A program made the position numbers and the translations under genes. A stretch of DNA of 64,000 nucleotides from Paramacrobiotus metropolitanus (Eukaryota; Tardigrada; Eutardigrada; Parachela; Macrobiotidae): the NCBI RefSeq assembly GCF_019649055.1, contig NW_026570290.1, positions 310,001 through 374,000 on the forward strand, written 5' to 3'. Positions 22,740-33,821 of this stretch are shown in pieces (within the stretch, counting starts at the first letter, position 1; every line of letters begins with the position of its first letter). The notes under the pieces are model-generated. The model saw only the letters and a program-made list of their open reading frames with translations, was not told where the DNA came from and searched no databases.

Positions 22740-23131
22740 AATACAAGTTTACTTTTAATTTGTTTGGTGCAGCGTGATTGTAGTGTTGTACAACTGCCGG
22801 AAGCCAAACGTAGCCATGAAAACACACCAAATTCACATAAACAAAAATGTTTTGAATTTCCTGCTCTGTGTATCTAATCTGTATGTTATTCTATGCCCAC
22901 TAGCACAACATTTACAACCGCAACTGCTGCAATGTGCTCTGATTTAAAGAGACTTGAGAAACTATAAATGATATTTGGTTGTTTTCTCCTACATTTAACA
23001 AACTAAATTCTAAAAGTGAATTGCTGCATTGCATTGTGAACAGTGAGGCCTAAACATTAATTACAGTAAGTACGTACAGATTTAACTACATAATCATTGT
23101 CCTATCCCTCCAGTCATAGAACTGCTTCGCC

Positions 23132-23425
23132 ATGTATAATCCTGCTATCTGGATCATGAGCGTGGCTGTTACGTTGCTCATGTTAACGATGACGGCCGAG
23201 GCTAAATCCTGTCCGCGTTTAGTAGAACGCCCTAATCCACCGGGTAGCGGCAACTCCTTCAAAACTCCCGGACCGAATCAGTGTTTTGACAATTCCCGTA
23301 AACTGGACGGTGTGGAGCATCAACGATGTCGGCATGACAGTGACTGCAAGAAGGAGGAAAAGTGCTGCAAAGTATGGAAGTTCAAACATGTCCCCTGTGT
23401 GTCCATCTGCCGCACAGCTGTCTGA
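23132..23425 (+). CDS. Secreted single-WAP-domain protein 2
   Basis: One exon of 97 residues, the same length as gene 1 and collinear with it. It has a signal peptide (MSVAVTLLMLTMTAEA) and eight WAP Cys including RHDSDCKKEEKCC and VPCVSIC. Differences are concentrated in the first loop (ERPNPPGSGNSFKTPGPNQC). The two genes arose by tandem duplication of a unit of about 1 kb that includes promoter and 3-prime flank. Role as for gene 1: extracellular, possibly protease inhibition or defence, by family analogy only. Confidence 0.85.
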   Translation: MYNPAIWIMSVAVTLLMLTMTAEAKSCPRLVERPNPPGSGNSFKTPGPNQCFDNSRKLDGVEHQRCRHDSDCKKEEKCCKVWKFKHVPCVSICRTAV

Positions 23426-25242
23426 CCGTTCTGCTCTGCTACGACAGCCTGGTGAATCCCACTGTTGCCGGCAATGGAAATTATCGTTTCCTAGCTAACT
23501 ATAAATTTTAGGGAATTCCAGTAACAGTCATCCTATGCTTGTTTTACAAATTTGTTGCATATAAGGGATGTTCGGTAAAAATATAATATTCTGGCACAGT
23601 GCGATCCTCGCCTCAAAGCTGTATCGAGAAATAATAAATTTTCTTTGCAACGGCCAGCGTAGAAAAAAACTATTACCTTAAAGAATGTAAAAGCCACTTA
23701 CAGAAAAGTATACTTTATAAACCATGAAAGCACAAGCAACAAAAGTGAATGGTAACAAAAGAAAAGAAATCTGTTAAATTTCTCGTGTAGAAATTTTTAA
23801 AGATTGACCGGCACCATTTCAACATAAGCCCTTCTTTTAACCATCGACGAACACGATCTGTAAAATTTGTAAACTGTCAATTTGATCGCTAAGGTGGAAC
23901 AAATTTTGTCTGTGGTTGAAACAAGGTTTTGCATAATATGTATTACATATACGTGTATTGTAGATAAGCTTATAAAGCATTACAAATAAGTTACAGAGTA
24001 CGATTATACTCGTACGCTCGCTCCTTTAATTAAATTTACAAAAGCGTTACCTTTTTTTCTCACAGTTCCATGAAGTGTTTAGACAAAATGTCCGGCTTTT
24101 CAAGCTTTACATAATCGTACTTAACACAAATTTTTGCTTATACGAGTAGATTTACGTGTATGCTTACTTTGCGCTTTGGTCCATAAAATAAGGGATTTCC
24201 GTGTACCTTGTACTTAGCAAACTCGATGTACGCATTCTGACGCCAATTTGAGTATGCATTCCTCTGTTTATTATAAAATTACTCAATATTCAACGGTTTC
24301 AAAATACCGGACTAATGAAATTAGTTCCCGCATAACCGTGCCCAAGCATTACTTACATGCAAGGAATTTACAAATCAACCGCATGTTTGTTTGACCGGCT
24401 TTCGCGAACATAAACAAACCATCCTGCTTGCGACTGACATCGCGTCTTCTGTGAAAACTTTCACCGTGGTAATTTTCCCGCCGTTCATTGCAGTTTAAGC
24501 TGAATGAAATACAAACAGCACATTAACCGCAAATGAAGCGAAGTACCGGTATACGATATTAATATACAGCACAGTCACACATGTCTTTTTGCGATCAGAT
24601 AGGAAGTTTGCGGCGTGATATTTATCGCTGAATTATTAAGTACGCCAATGTGCACTGCTATAATAATGTACCGGCTCGCGTTGATTGTCCATGTTGATCC
24701 GCTTCGGGGATCAATTACGATGCATATGCCGGCACGCACTTCATTAATTAGAAACTTGTAGCGCGCGGCAATCAACAAACACAGCAATAGGTTTCTGAAA
24801 ACACAGACTATCGTGAAGCGTTGTTGTTACTGCCAAACATGCAATGCGGCCGCGAAGTGTGCCTTATCGTCATAAAACTTTATTGTCCAGATTGGAGAGA
24901 GCCAGATGGTGATTTTAGTGGAAAACTCTCACTTTTATCCATCGCATGCTGATTATCCTTACCGGGACGAAGTATTTTAAAGGCTGACGTGTTAGTAATC
25001 TGGAAAATATCAACGAGTGTTACATGTTCCATCGGAGTAACGGAAACTTCCAAACTGCCATTGAATGAAACATGTGCTCATTTTCCCGAATATTCGCATC
25101 ATTTTCTTCCTTATGTGAAACAGTTATTTCTTCGAATATCCAGACCGGCTGAATACATTTTCGGATAGAAATAATTCCGGTTATTCGTTGTGATGTGCAA
25201 GAAATTTAACAGCGGAAGAGTACAACATGGTATTGCTCCGCC
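23426..25242. other. 3-prime flank of WAP gene 2, then promoter side of the receptor kinase gene
   Basis: The first ~300 bp match the flank of WAP gene 1. The remainder is AT-rich without supported genes. Confidence 0.5.
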
Positions 25243-28200
25243 ATGATGACGTCAGTTTTCCTGCTTTATTCCGGGTGTTCTCTTTTGCTGGCGCTGAGCG
25301 CAGCGACAGATGACACACTCTTAAGGGAAGTATTTCGGGATGACTTTGATGGTACCGCCGTGGATCTCGGTAAATGGTTCGTCGCGGATATGCCCACGGC
25401 GTTAGGCTCCGAACTGCAGTATTATGATCCGCAGAATGTCGCTGTGCAGAATGGCACGCTGACCATTACAGTGAAATACGTCGGCGACCAAAACCACAAG
25501 GACACACAGGTATGTTAGTCCGATTATTTAATTAATTTATTAAAAATTAACAACGACACCGGAAAGTACGAATCATTTCGCTAGGCTTCCGTGCTAGCTG
25601 TCATTAATAATTTTTAATGACTAAAAATGCATTTAAAATTAAACTTAAAACAAAACAAATATTTACAAATATATCTGTATGTGACTGTTATGTATAGAAT
25701 AAATGCACGGAGTGTATATGATCGATAATTTGTCGGCCTAATTTCTATTTCTTACGATATGTGGTGAACCAGTTTAGTTTTAGTAGGATGGATTTTTTGC
25801 AAAGCAAAATTACACTTCCGGCATGGCGTACACCATGAATAAATTCCACTTTTTGTACGGTGAAGTGGAATGGCGCGTCAAAGTTGCCGGCGGCAAGGGT
25901 ATCATATCCAGCGCCTTTTTATTCAGTCCCATGTGTACACCGGTAACTACGAACTGTAAAGGCCACTGGCCACCTTCCGCCACGGTCATCGGTGTCGACG
26001 GAAACGACACATTCGCCGGTGAAGTCAAGGCCGTCTACTTGAATGATAACAAATCAGTGGTGGCAACTCAGAAACATTACACAAGGTCAGCACATAAAGA
26101 TCATGATGTTTGATGGTCAGCACATAACGTAAATGAACCTCAAGAGGATATTGTCGTTTTAGTTTTGACTGTTTTTTTATGGAGAATAAAAACAAAACTG
26201 TTTATTCTGCCGAAGGTTGGCCGAACCGAACTGCGCGACCAAGAAATTTATTATAGTACATAACTGAGTTATATACTACAATAAATTTTTCTTGGTCGCG
26301 CAGTTCGATTCAGCCAACTCCAATTTTGCTTTGATTAATTAGTTTTATAAGTGCCTATCATGAAATTAAAATACTTCCTTTAAAAAATTGTACTTAAATT
26401 TATAAAACTGTACTAAACATACGTGTTATAATCGTACGTTCGTACGCTGACTTTTGAAATAATTATTGTGCGGTTTCATTGCTCACCCCTATGTTCGGTT
26501 ATTTAACTATATAGTAGTATTGTGAACACGTTTGTATGTACATAGTTCGAGCGACCTGGCTCAGGAGTTCCATGTTTATAAAATGGTCTGGTCGGAAACC
26601 TATCTCGGGTTCTTTTTCGACGGCCGGGAAATCCTCAACACCACCGAGCCCAACGAGATCCCCTCGATCAGCATGCAGCTGGTGATGAAACTGGCCGTAG
26701 GCGGACCCTTCCTGTCCGCTTCCCACCCCGACGCCAGCACCGTTTTCCCGGCTCACTTCTCCATTGATTATGTCGTCGTGCGACAATACCCTAACCAAAC
26801 ATCCTCACTGACCCAGACGCAACAGCAGGGTGGCGATACATCGATCTTGGCGCCGGTTCTCGGTTCGGTCATCACGGTGGTGGTATTGCTCGCATGTGGT
26901 GCCGGGATCTGCGTGACGGCGTGGGTGCGTAAACGACGCCGGTTATATGTGGGCAGTATGCGTAAAGGCAGCAGTTCCACGGATCGCAGTACACTGGCCG
27001 GGTCGGAGGTTAACCTGGCGTATATACGCACGTGCAGTGGAGAAGTTGCCACGGCGCTGATTAATTATGTGCGACTGCTGGAGGTTCCCTTAGCTAACAT
27101 CCAAATGAGTAAGCAAAATCAGTTCCGCAAAATCAACTGCTTGTAGTTGTACGGATGAGCATCAAAACGCTGGAATCGTAGGCTGAACCAATATCAGCAC
27201 GATACCGCTGATTTATTCAAATAGTTAAAATAGTTATGCGCATATAGATAATAATTTTTAAAATATGCATGCAGGTATTCTATTCATCGTCACTATTTAT
27301 CCAGTTACATGTACTATAATACTGTATAACGATCAGATTGCATTATTACTGCAAGTTGGCGATAAATGGATGGCATATAAAATTAATATCGGCATGCAGC
27401 ACTTTTTTTGCATATTAGCGCTATCAACCAAATTCTATTCATCTAGTCGTTGATGCTGTATGTTCACTGTTCAGTATCCTCTCTTTATTCACCTGTGGTA
27501 CATCGCATTGTTACAGTACATAATCAAAAAACATCACAATTTTACAACATTAAAACTTCGTTTAACTTTTCTGCTCCTTCCATTGTTCCCAAAACTGAGG
27601 CCGCGTTCCCCCGCTGTATCGCCAACGACAGTCGTTGACGTAGAAATTCATGGGAACGCTTCTCCCCTGTCTGCTGTTCTAGTCGTTTGCCCAATTCTTT
27701 GATAATGGCGATGGCGGCCGGTCCCCAAGGGCCCATTGTTTCAAAAGCTATCGGAGCAAAGATATACCTGCCGAACAAGTACGCATACAGCTGCGCCTTT
27801 TTTTCTTCCGCTTCCAACGCAGCTGCGCCTGCGTTTGACGCCGTAGATTTAATGTGGGAAGGCGCAACAGTATCCACGCAAGTGACATCCCACGCTAAAC
27901 ACATCCCTCTCTGCCAGGCAAGGTTGTGCAGCCGTCAGGGCGTCGTTCGGAAGTATGTGACGCTCCGCGGGGCTCTAACTTCGCAGGGATTCCAGCTGAC
28001 ACTAAAGAGCGGCACACGATGCTGTTCAGTTCGCCATGTCGCGGGTGTCTACCTGCGGAAAATGCGCACGAAAGACCGTGGTGTCCGTACTTATCAACGT
28101 GCTTATGACACTTCAAACATTCGTGGGGTTCGCATATCGCCACTCCCAATCTCAGGCCAACTGAGATTTTAAGAGTGTCATCGTCCACGAGGTTGCCAAT

Positions 28201-30899
28201 ATGAGCGGAGGGCAATGCGTTTAACCAGATGCCAGCTTCTGGTTTAGACTGAGCAAGAAGGCGGGCTTTGTTAAGGTCATCATTGCGGAAAACATCTAGC
28301 AGCGTGGACAACGACACGTTACACAAAGGCAAGTCCCATGTCTTCTGCTGCTTGCGGAAGTTCGCTTCCGGTATTTCAGGTAGACGAGCGTTCTTTTTCC
28401 ACAGCTCAAGTGCGCCTGTAATTTCAACCGCCGCATGGCCAGGAAGCAGTAAAGCCACCAATTCGGAAACGGAGTGAATCGAATTGGTGGCTGTTCAGTA
28501 TTGTATTGTTCTACTGTAGTCTTGTGTTATAGGGCATAAGTAATAAATACGTACACAGACCATAATAGAAGTTGTTTTGCAGGCAATGTTATTTTGGGTA
28601 AAGGCGAATTCGGTGTTGTGCGGAAGGGCTTAGCACGCTTGAATTGTTCGTATGTATTTAATCCTGTTGAAGTGGCCATCAAAATGGTGCGAGATAAAAA
28701 TAATCCTGATCATACACGCCAACTAGTGGAGGAAATTAAAATGATGTCCAAAGCAGCCCGCCATCTAAATATATGCAATCTACTGGGAATTGTATTGAAA
28801 GGTATCATTCCTCATCCGTTGCGTGCATTCAGATTCATGGTTAACTACAAGGCACTGAAGGCAGACACCAATTTTTGTAGGAGATATTCTATTGTTGCTG
28901 GAGTTTTCCAGATATGGTTCGCTATTGCAGTATTTGAAGGACCATCGCGACAGGTTCTATAATCATACCAGTCCCGACGGTGACCTTCTCTTTTATGATG
29001 AGAAATACGCCGACAGTTTAGAACGTGCAGTAGATGCCGAAGCCGTCAACGGTAGCGGCGACAGTAAAATATACGATGGGCGGATCCTTGCAACACGGGA
29101 TTTAATCAACTTCGCATTCCAAATCAGTCGCGGGATGGAATACCTGGGAACACGTTCGATTATCCACAGGGATCTGGCTGCTCGTAACGTCCTGGTTTGC
29201 GATGGACGAGTGATTAAGATCTCCGATTTCGGGATGTCCAAGCAGATGGCTGAATACATCCTACTCGATCATCAAGTATGTGTTAGTGCGCGCCAAGTAC
29301 ATATAGGGATTAATTTGGCAATTTATTTTGGCCGCTTACGTTACTGAAGCGATGATGCTAGAGCACCTTCAGTTCAGCGGCTAGTTAAGTAGGTTGGAAA
29401 AACACAAAGGTTACCGATGCAGTTACAACTGCGATTAACGGAATCAGGAAAGCATCGGATCACAAGCCCAATTTATTTGACATTTCCGATTGACCCTTAT
29501 GTATGAACGAAAGAAACAGATATAAAGTTAAAACTAATAAAAAACAAGATGGCTAGATTCCGATAAATTTGCTGACATAATACCCGTACGCGTATGGCGA
29601 GCTGACCAGAACAACCTACTCATCCGCACAGTTTTCCCATCCCCATTTTTTCCCCCATTTCCCGTTTATCCTTACTAAAAATGGTATGGATGGGAAAATG
29701 ATGCTTAAAATATGGAAACAGATTATGGGGAAAACGAAGAAATTGGCGGAAATGGGAAATTTAGAAAATAGGATAGAGATAATGATTTAATGTACATTTT
29801 TACAACCATTTTTAAAAAAAATTCAGATTCAAAATTCATAAAACCATCGACACCCTCACGCCGTCGCACGAGATCGTGATAACTTCTAAATGGTAGGATC
29901 GAAAAAAGTTCGGGAGAAACAACGGTAAATTCACGCTTCGCGTGGATAGCTGACTGCTAATGACATTTCCCGTAACCCGGCGACAAGAAAGTCATTGGTT
30001 GTATGTCTTATTTTTTTTTTTTGAAAAGTGAATCGCTGAAATGGAGATGGAAGAAAATGAGTCTGAACGAAAAATAATGGAACAGAAATGGGTTGGAAAA
30101 ATTGTAAAAAATTGGGGTATGAATGGGATCTGGAAAAATCAAAAAGAGGCAACCTTTAGAACGCAGTCACAATTTGGTAAACCAATTAAACAGCATTACT
30201 TCCCGCTATAGCTATCATTACATACTGCTGTAACGCAAATATCTTAATAATTACTTTCTGGTGGCATTGGCTACATAATGTAAATGCGGTGTTGCGTGCT
30301 CTGAATATGTGCAGATGGATCATTCCAAATGTAAAAAGGGGAATATTTTACTTAGGCTGTTTTACCGGTTCGCTGGATGGCACCCGAATCCATAACCGAC
30401 AAGATTTTTTCGGCAAGATCGGATGTCTGGTCTTTTGGTGTGGTAGTCTGGGAGCTGTTCACGCTAGGAGAACTTCCTTACGGTAATACCCGCATGGACA
30501 TTGCCGAAGTGGTGGAGCATCTCACGGCGCTGCGCCATGGCAGTCGTCTAGAACGACCCGCTATTTGCCCAACACCAGTGTACGTTTCTCCCAATGCGTT
30601 TATCCACGTGACCAGTATTACCGTGTAAATTACAAGAATAAAAAAGATCATTAGTAAATATGTACTCCACAAACGGCTGCTCTTCCAGATACGCGTTAAT
30701 GCAAGAGTGCTGGCACCTTGATCCCGGACAGCGGCCGGATTTCGCACAGTTAACGCATGAGCTGGGCGATTTCATTGGGGACGATTCCGTGTCACCGTAT
30801 TTGTGTCTGGATATGTGTTACAACCAGTTTAACTATGAGCACCGAGATTTACTGGATGGAATGGCCAAAGAACCCGAAAATACTAGCACTACCAGTTAA
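25243..30899 (+). CDS. Receptor tyrosine kinase with a catalytically dead GH16 (beta-glucanase-like) ectodomain
   Basis: Seven exons (25243-25509, 25805-26085, 26546-27108, 28583-28801, 28881-29275, 30356-30579, 30689-30899) total 2160 nt, 719 residues, every junction in phase. A signal peptide (residues 1-22) leads into GH16 landmarks: [65 protein letters not shown]. The catalytic ExDxxE is replaced by TVIGVD after HWPPSA, so hydrolysis is not expected. TM about 288-309. The kinase (about 372-700) has GKGEFG, VAIK (K404), HRDLAARN (D541), DFG (D559), activation-loop Y569, VRWMAPES and an Asp/Glu-rich kinase insert of the PDGFR/VEGFR/FGFR kind. It should be an active plasma-membrane kinase; glucan sensing is inference. 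Intron 27109-28582 holds an antisense retroelement fragment, intron 26086-26545 a hairpin element. Confidence 0.85.
26216..26318. mobile_element. Fold-back miniature element in an intron of the receptor kinase gene
   Basis: Arms of about 40 bp (gttggccgaaccgaactgcg... and the near-complement ...cgcagttcgattcagccaac) flank a short AT-rich centre. It is wholly within intron 26086-26545, with no coding capacity. Confidence 0.75.
27542..28495 (-). pseudogene. Non-LTR-type retrotransposon 3-prime fragment (C-terminal region with restriction-like endonuclease), frameshifted
   Basis: About 310 codons read on the minus strand: WLNALPS...LRLG, a zinc-binding [14 protein letters not shown] followed by [24 protein letters not shown], then WDVTC, IAFETMG and [11 protein letters not shown]. 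The EP...RPDG...WDVT series resembles the PD-(D/E)XK endonuclease that follows reverse transcriptase in restriction-like-endonuclease retroposons. A frameshift near 27,900 separates RPDG from WDVT, and the reverse transcriptase core is absent. It lies antisense in an intron of the receptor kinase gene and is inactive. The exact clade cannot be told. Confidence 0.75.
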
Positions 30900-31810
30900 T
30901 GTTGTTTTTTTTCTCGTATATTCCTATGTGTTTATTTATTAAAAAGCCTGCTAAACCGTTGTTATTGCTGCAAACAGGCAACCGCAGTAGAAAGGCCGAT
31001 ATAAAAATTGTTATGCGGTTAAGTTGACCTTTGAAAAACGTTTCGCGTGCAAGACGGCGAAAACCGACACCAGTATGCACCAAAAATGAGAGTTAAATAT
31101 TATGTTTTACTAAGTTTACCATTATAATTATTTAACCGTGGACCGTAATAAAATTTCAACAATAATGGGACTTTAAAATCTAACTGTTCATCTGCAGTAA
31201 TCGAGATGGTTTCCGCCCCGATATAATTGTGCTAGCAGAAGAAAGCTGCGCTAGACGATGGCATACCACAAGTCACAAGAGCGAATCATCGACGCCGAGT
31301 CTGATGAGAGTGTCACAAAATAGAGAGGCATATAATTATGATCTGCGTCGGCATACGTCAGTCACTCTTCGGTTTGCTGGGACAATATATCCCGCTGTTC
31401 TAATCATTATACACCGGCTTGATTCCAATCTCAATTAATTCTTTACGAAGTCGGTGCGTTTTTATAGCGTTCGGTAGGGCAGTCCATTGATTTTTGCGTG
31501 CATTCTGACTTGGTTTCGTCTCGGTCCGGAAATTCAGAAAAGCCTTCCACACACCGCTATTTAATTAAGTTCCATGTACTGCTTCGATAAAGTGAACAGC
31601 ATGCGCTGGGGTTCCTCAGCAATTCTCAACATTGCGTGTTGGTATGCGCGCCGTATAAAGGATATCTTTCTGCGTCAGCTCGTCTACTTGCAAATTCACG
31701 GAACAATAATATCCGTAATGTACTGCTGTTTCAAGCTTCTCGTATTCAATCTTACGCTTTCTCTACAGCACGGTTTTTCACACTTGATACATTGATAAAC
31801 ATTTCGAAAC
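30900..31810. other. Intergenic region between receptor kinase and GPCR genes
   Basis: No coding exon supported. It holds the receptor kinase 3-prime UTR and the GPCR promoter or 5-prime UTR. Confidence 0.5.
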
Positions 31811-33521
31811 ATGGGTGTTCATGACGCTAATCAGACCGACATTAGCAGCCGCACCTTGAACACAACGTTAGCATGCTTGGGGAATGTTACTGCGGTGTCT
31901 GACGCGCAGTTGCTTGGGTGGTACATTCTCTCTATGGTGTTCTCGATTACCGGTGCCGTACTTTGTTGGTTATTAATCCAAGTGATCCGGCACCGTTGGA
32001 CGATGACAACCGATACCGCTGTTAAGCGCAACGGCACCAAGCTGTTAGTGCTGCACATGGCCGCCGTGGAGATTCTCATGTGCGGAGCCAACCTGCCCAT
32101 GAACTACACGCAGACCTACTTTGCCAGTTACCCGGTGGGAACCAACAAGCTAATGCTTTCAATGTTTGGTGCTATTTTTTAATTATTCTTAATTCTACGC
32201 CGTCTAGCATAAAGTGCCGGTGTACAGTTACGGTTACTGACATCAAAATTTCAAAGAATTTTTCAATAGAGTTCTTACAAAACCTGTTGCAAAATTGCAA
32301 ACGATTGCTGCCTGATATATCCTTTGGAAATAGTGAAAGAAACATTGACATACATTTTAAAAATTAATAGTCTAAATATAATCAAAATTAAAGCGACCAT
32401 CTCAAAGTAAAGCACGCGGCTATCGTGACCTTTTTACTTTACAGTCATCGGTTCTGTTGTGCACCTTTCTGCAACTCCCGTTCGGGATCACCCGCACCCT
32501 GGCCAACTGGACCGATTTCATCCTATCCGTAAACCGCTTATCCGCCATCGCTTTCCCTAATTTCTACCGGAAACGAATAACAAACCACAGCCTGAACGTG
32601 GTCTCGCTGGTCATCGTGTGGCTAATATCCACCTCCATCTTCATTCCATTCGCTTTTGGATGGGGCGCGCGTTTTCAGACTATGCCGCCACTATACGCCT
32701 GCGGCGTGCAGATCCTGGACGGTAACAGTATCGCCATAAAACTACACGTTTTTCTGACCACGAATATACCGCTGGGATTGACAGCGGCCTCTTATTTGGT
32801 TATGCTGATGCACGTCATGTACCGTCGCCTCGTGATGGGGCGTGCGCAACGTCTGCGTACGCGCAATCGCGCCGTGAAACTCTCATTAACGCTCTGCTTA
32901 TCCGCTGTCTTGAGAAGCGTCTGTTACTTTCCCCATACAGTTATTTCTGCATATAACCGGGCACTCTTTGATGACCATCCCATGCTTGTGGCCTGGCTAC
33001 GCACCGCATTTGCATTTGGCTACGCCGGAAATCCCGTAAGTAATTTTTCTGTATCTAATAATTCTTGGTAAAACCGTCAGGATGAGTGGTGCGTCTACTA
33101 CTCCCGGCCAAAAAAGGCCCATCGCAGTTCTGCTCGCTCGATTGTTTTGTACGTTTCGACCCTATGAATTCGGAGTTTCGGATTATAATGAATTTCGAAT
33201 CCGCAATTTCGGCCGAACGCTTTTCGCCCAGACTGCGTAACTGTAGCCGAACGCTTTTGGAATGTACTGAAGTACGGTATGAAGAGTTTCTATATTTAGG
33301 TGATTTTCTTCACAGTTCATCAGGAATACCGTGCCGCTTTAAGCCAATGGTGGGCAATTTTCGTGCATAAAGCGTGGAAGAAACCGACGGCTGTTTATCC
33401 TGTTATGATGGAGCTTTCGCACAGATCCAAGGATTTGGCAGCTGAGTCGAGCTTTAAACAAGGAATGGATGTGGGCAACAGCGCACAAGGCTCCATAAGT
33501 GTCAGCAGCAAATTTCGATGA
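31811..33521 (+). CDS. Rhodopsin-like (class A) G-protein-coupled receptor
   Basis: Exons 31811-32134, 32445-33035 and 33300-33521 join in phase 0 (1137 nt, 378 residues). Seven hydrophobic segments are visible: GWYILSMVFSITGAVLCWLL; the LVLHMAAVEILMCGANLPM helix; TM3 starting at the conserved Cys (LLCTFLQLP) and ending VNRLSAIAFP in place of D/E-R-Y; LVIVWLISTSIFIPFAFGWG; a TM5; TM6 with SVCYFPH; and TM7 ending GNPVIFFTVHQEYR, matching NPxxY...F/YR. The N-terminus has several N-glycosylation sequons. The first donor (CCG|GTGGGA) is weak and was chosen because it keeps phase. The ligand class is not recognisable; the divergent E/DRY and NPxxY suggest a lineage-specific orphan receptor. Confidence 0.75.
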
Positions 33522-33821
33522 GCCATGAACAACTACTGCTGATGAATTAAGGCTATACTAACAATTCCCCATTAAAACCCGCGCACAATTTATGTAGTAT
33601 TGCTTTTGTTTTAGCTCTGACCTTTTACAGCTGTGTATTTGGTTATATAACAGCAATCTTTCCGCTCCAACTGGTTGTCAGATTAAGGCTTCAGGTAAAA
33701 TTAACAGTGATTCTTCATTTACTGACTCTACAATTCATGCAGCGAAAGCTCCAAAATTCGCACTTGACTCCCGTATTTGCAATTCTTTCTATGTAGATAC
33801 ATAAAATGATTAGAATATACA

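Noticed and set aside
28583-30899. Kinase part as a separate cytoplasmic kinase gene
   Set aside because: The first kinase exon starts at an AG acceptor with no ATG, and its phase and sequence fit exactly to the exon after the TM helix.
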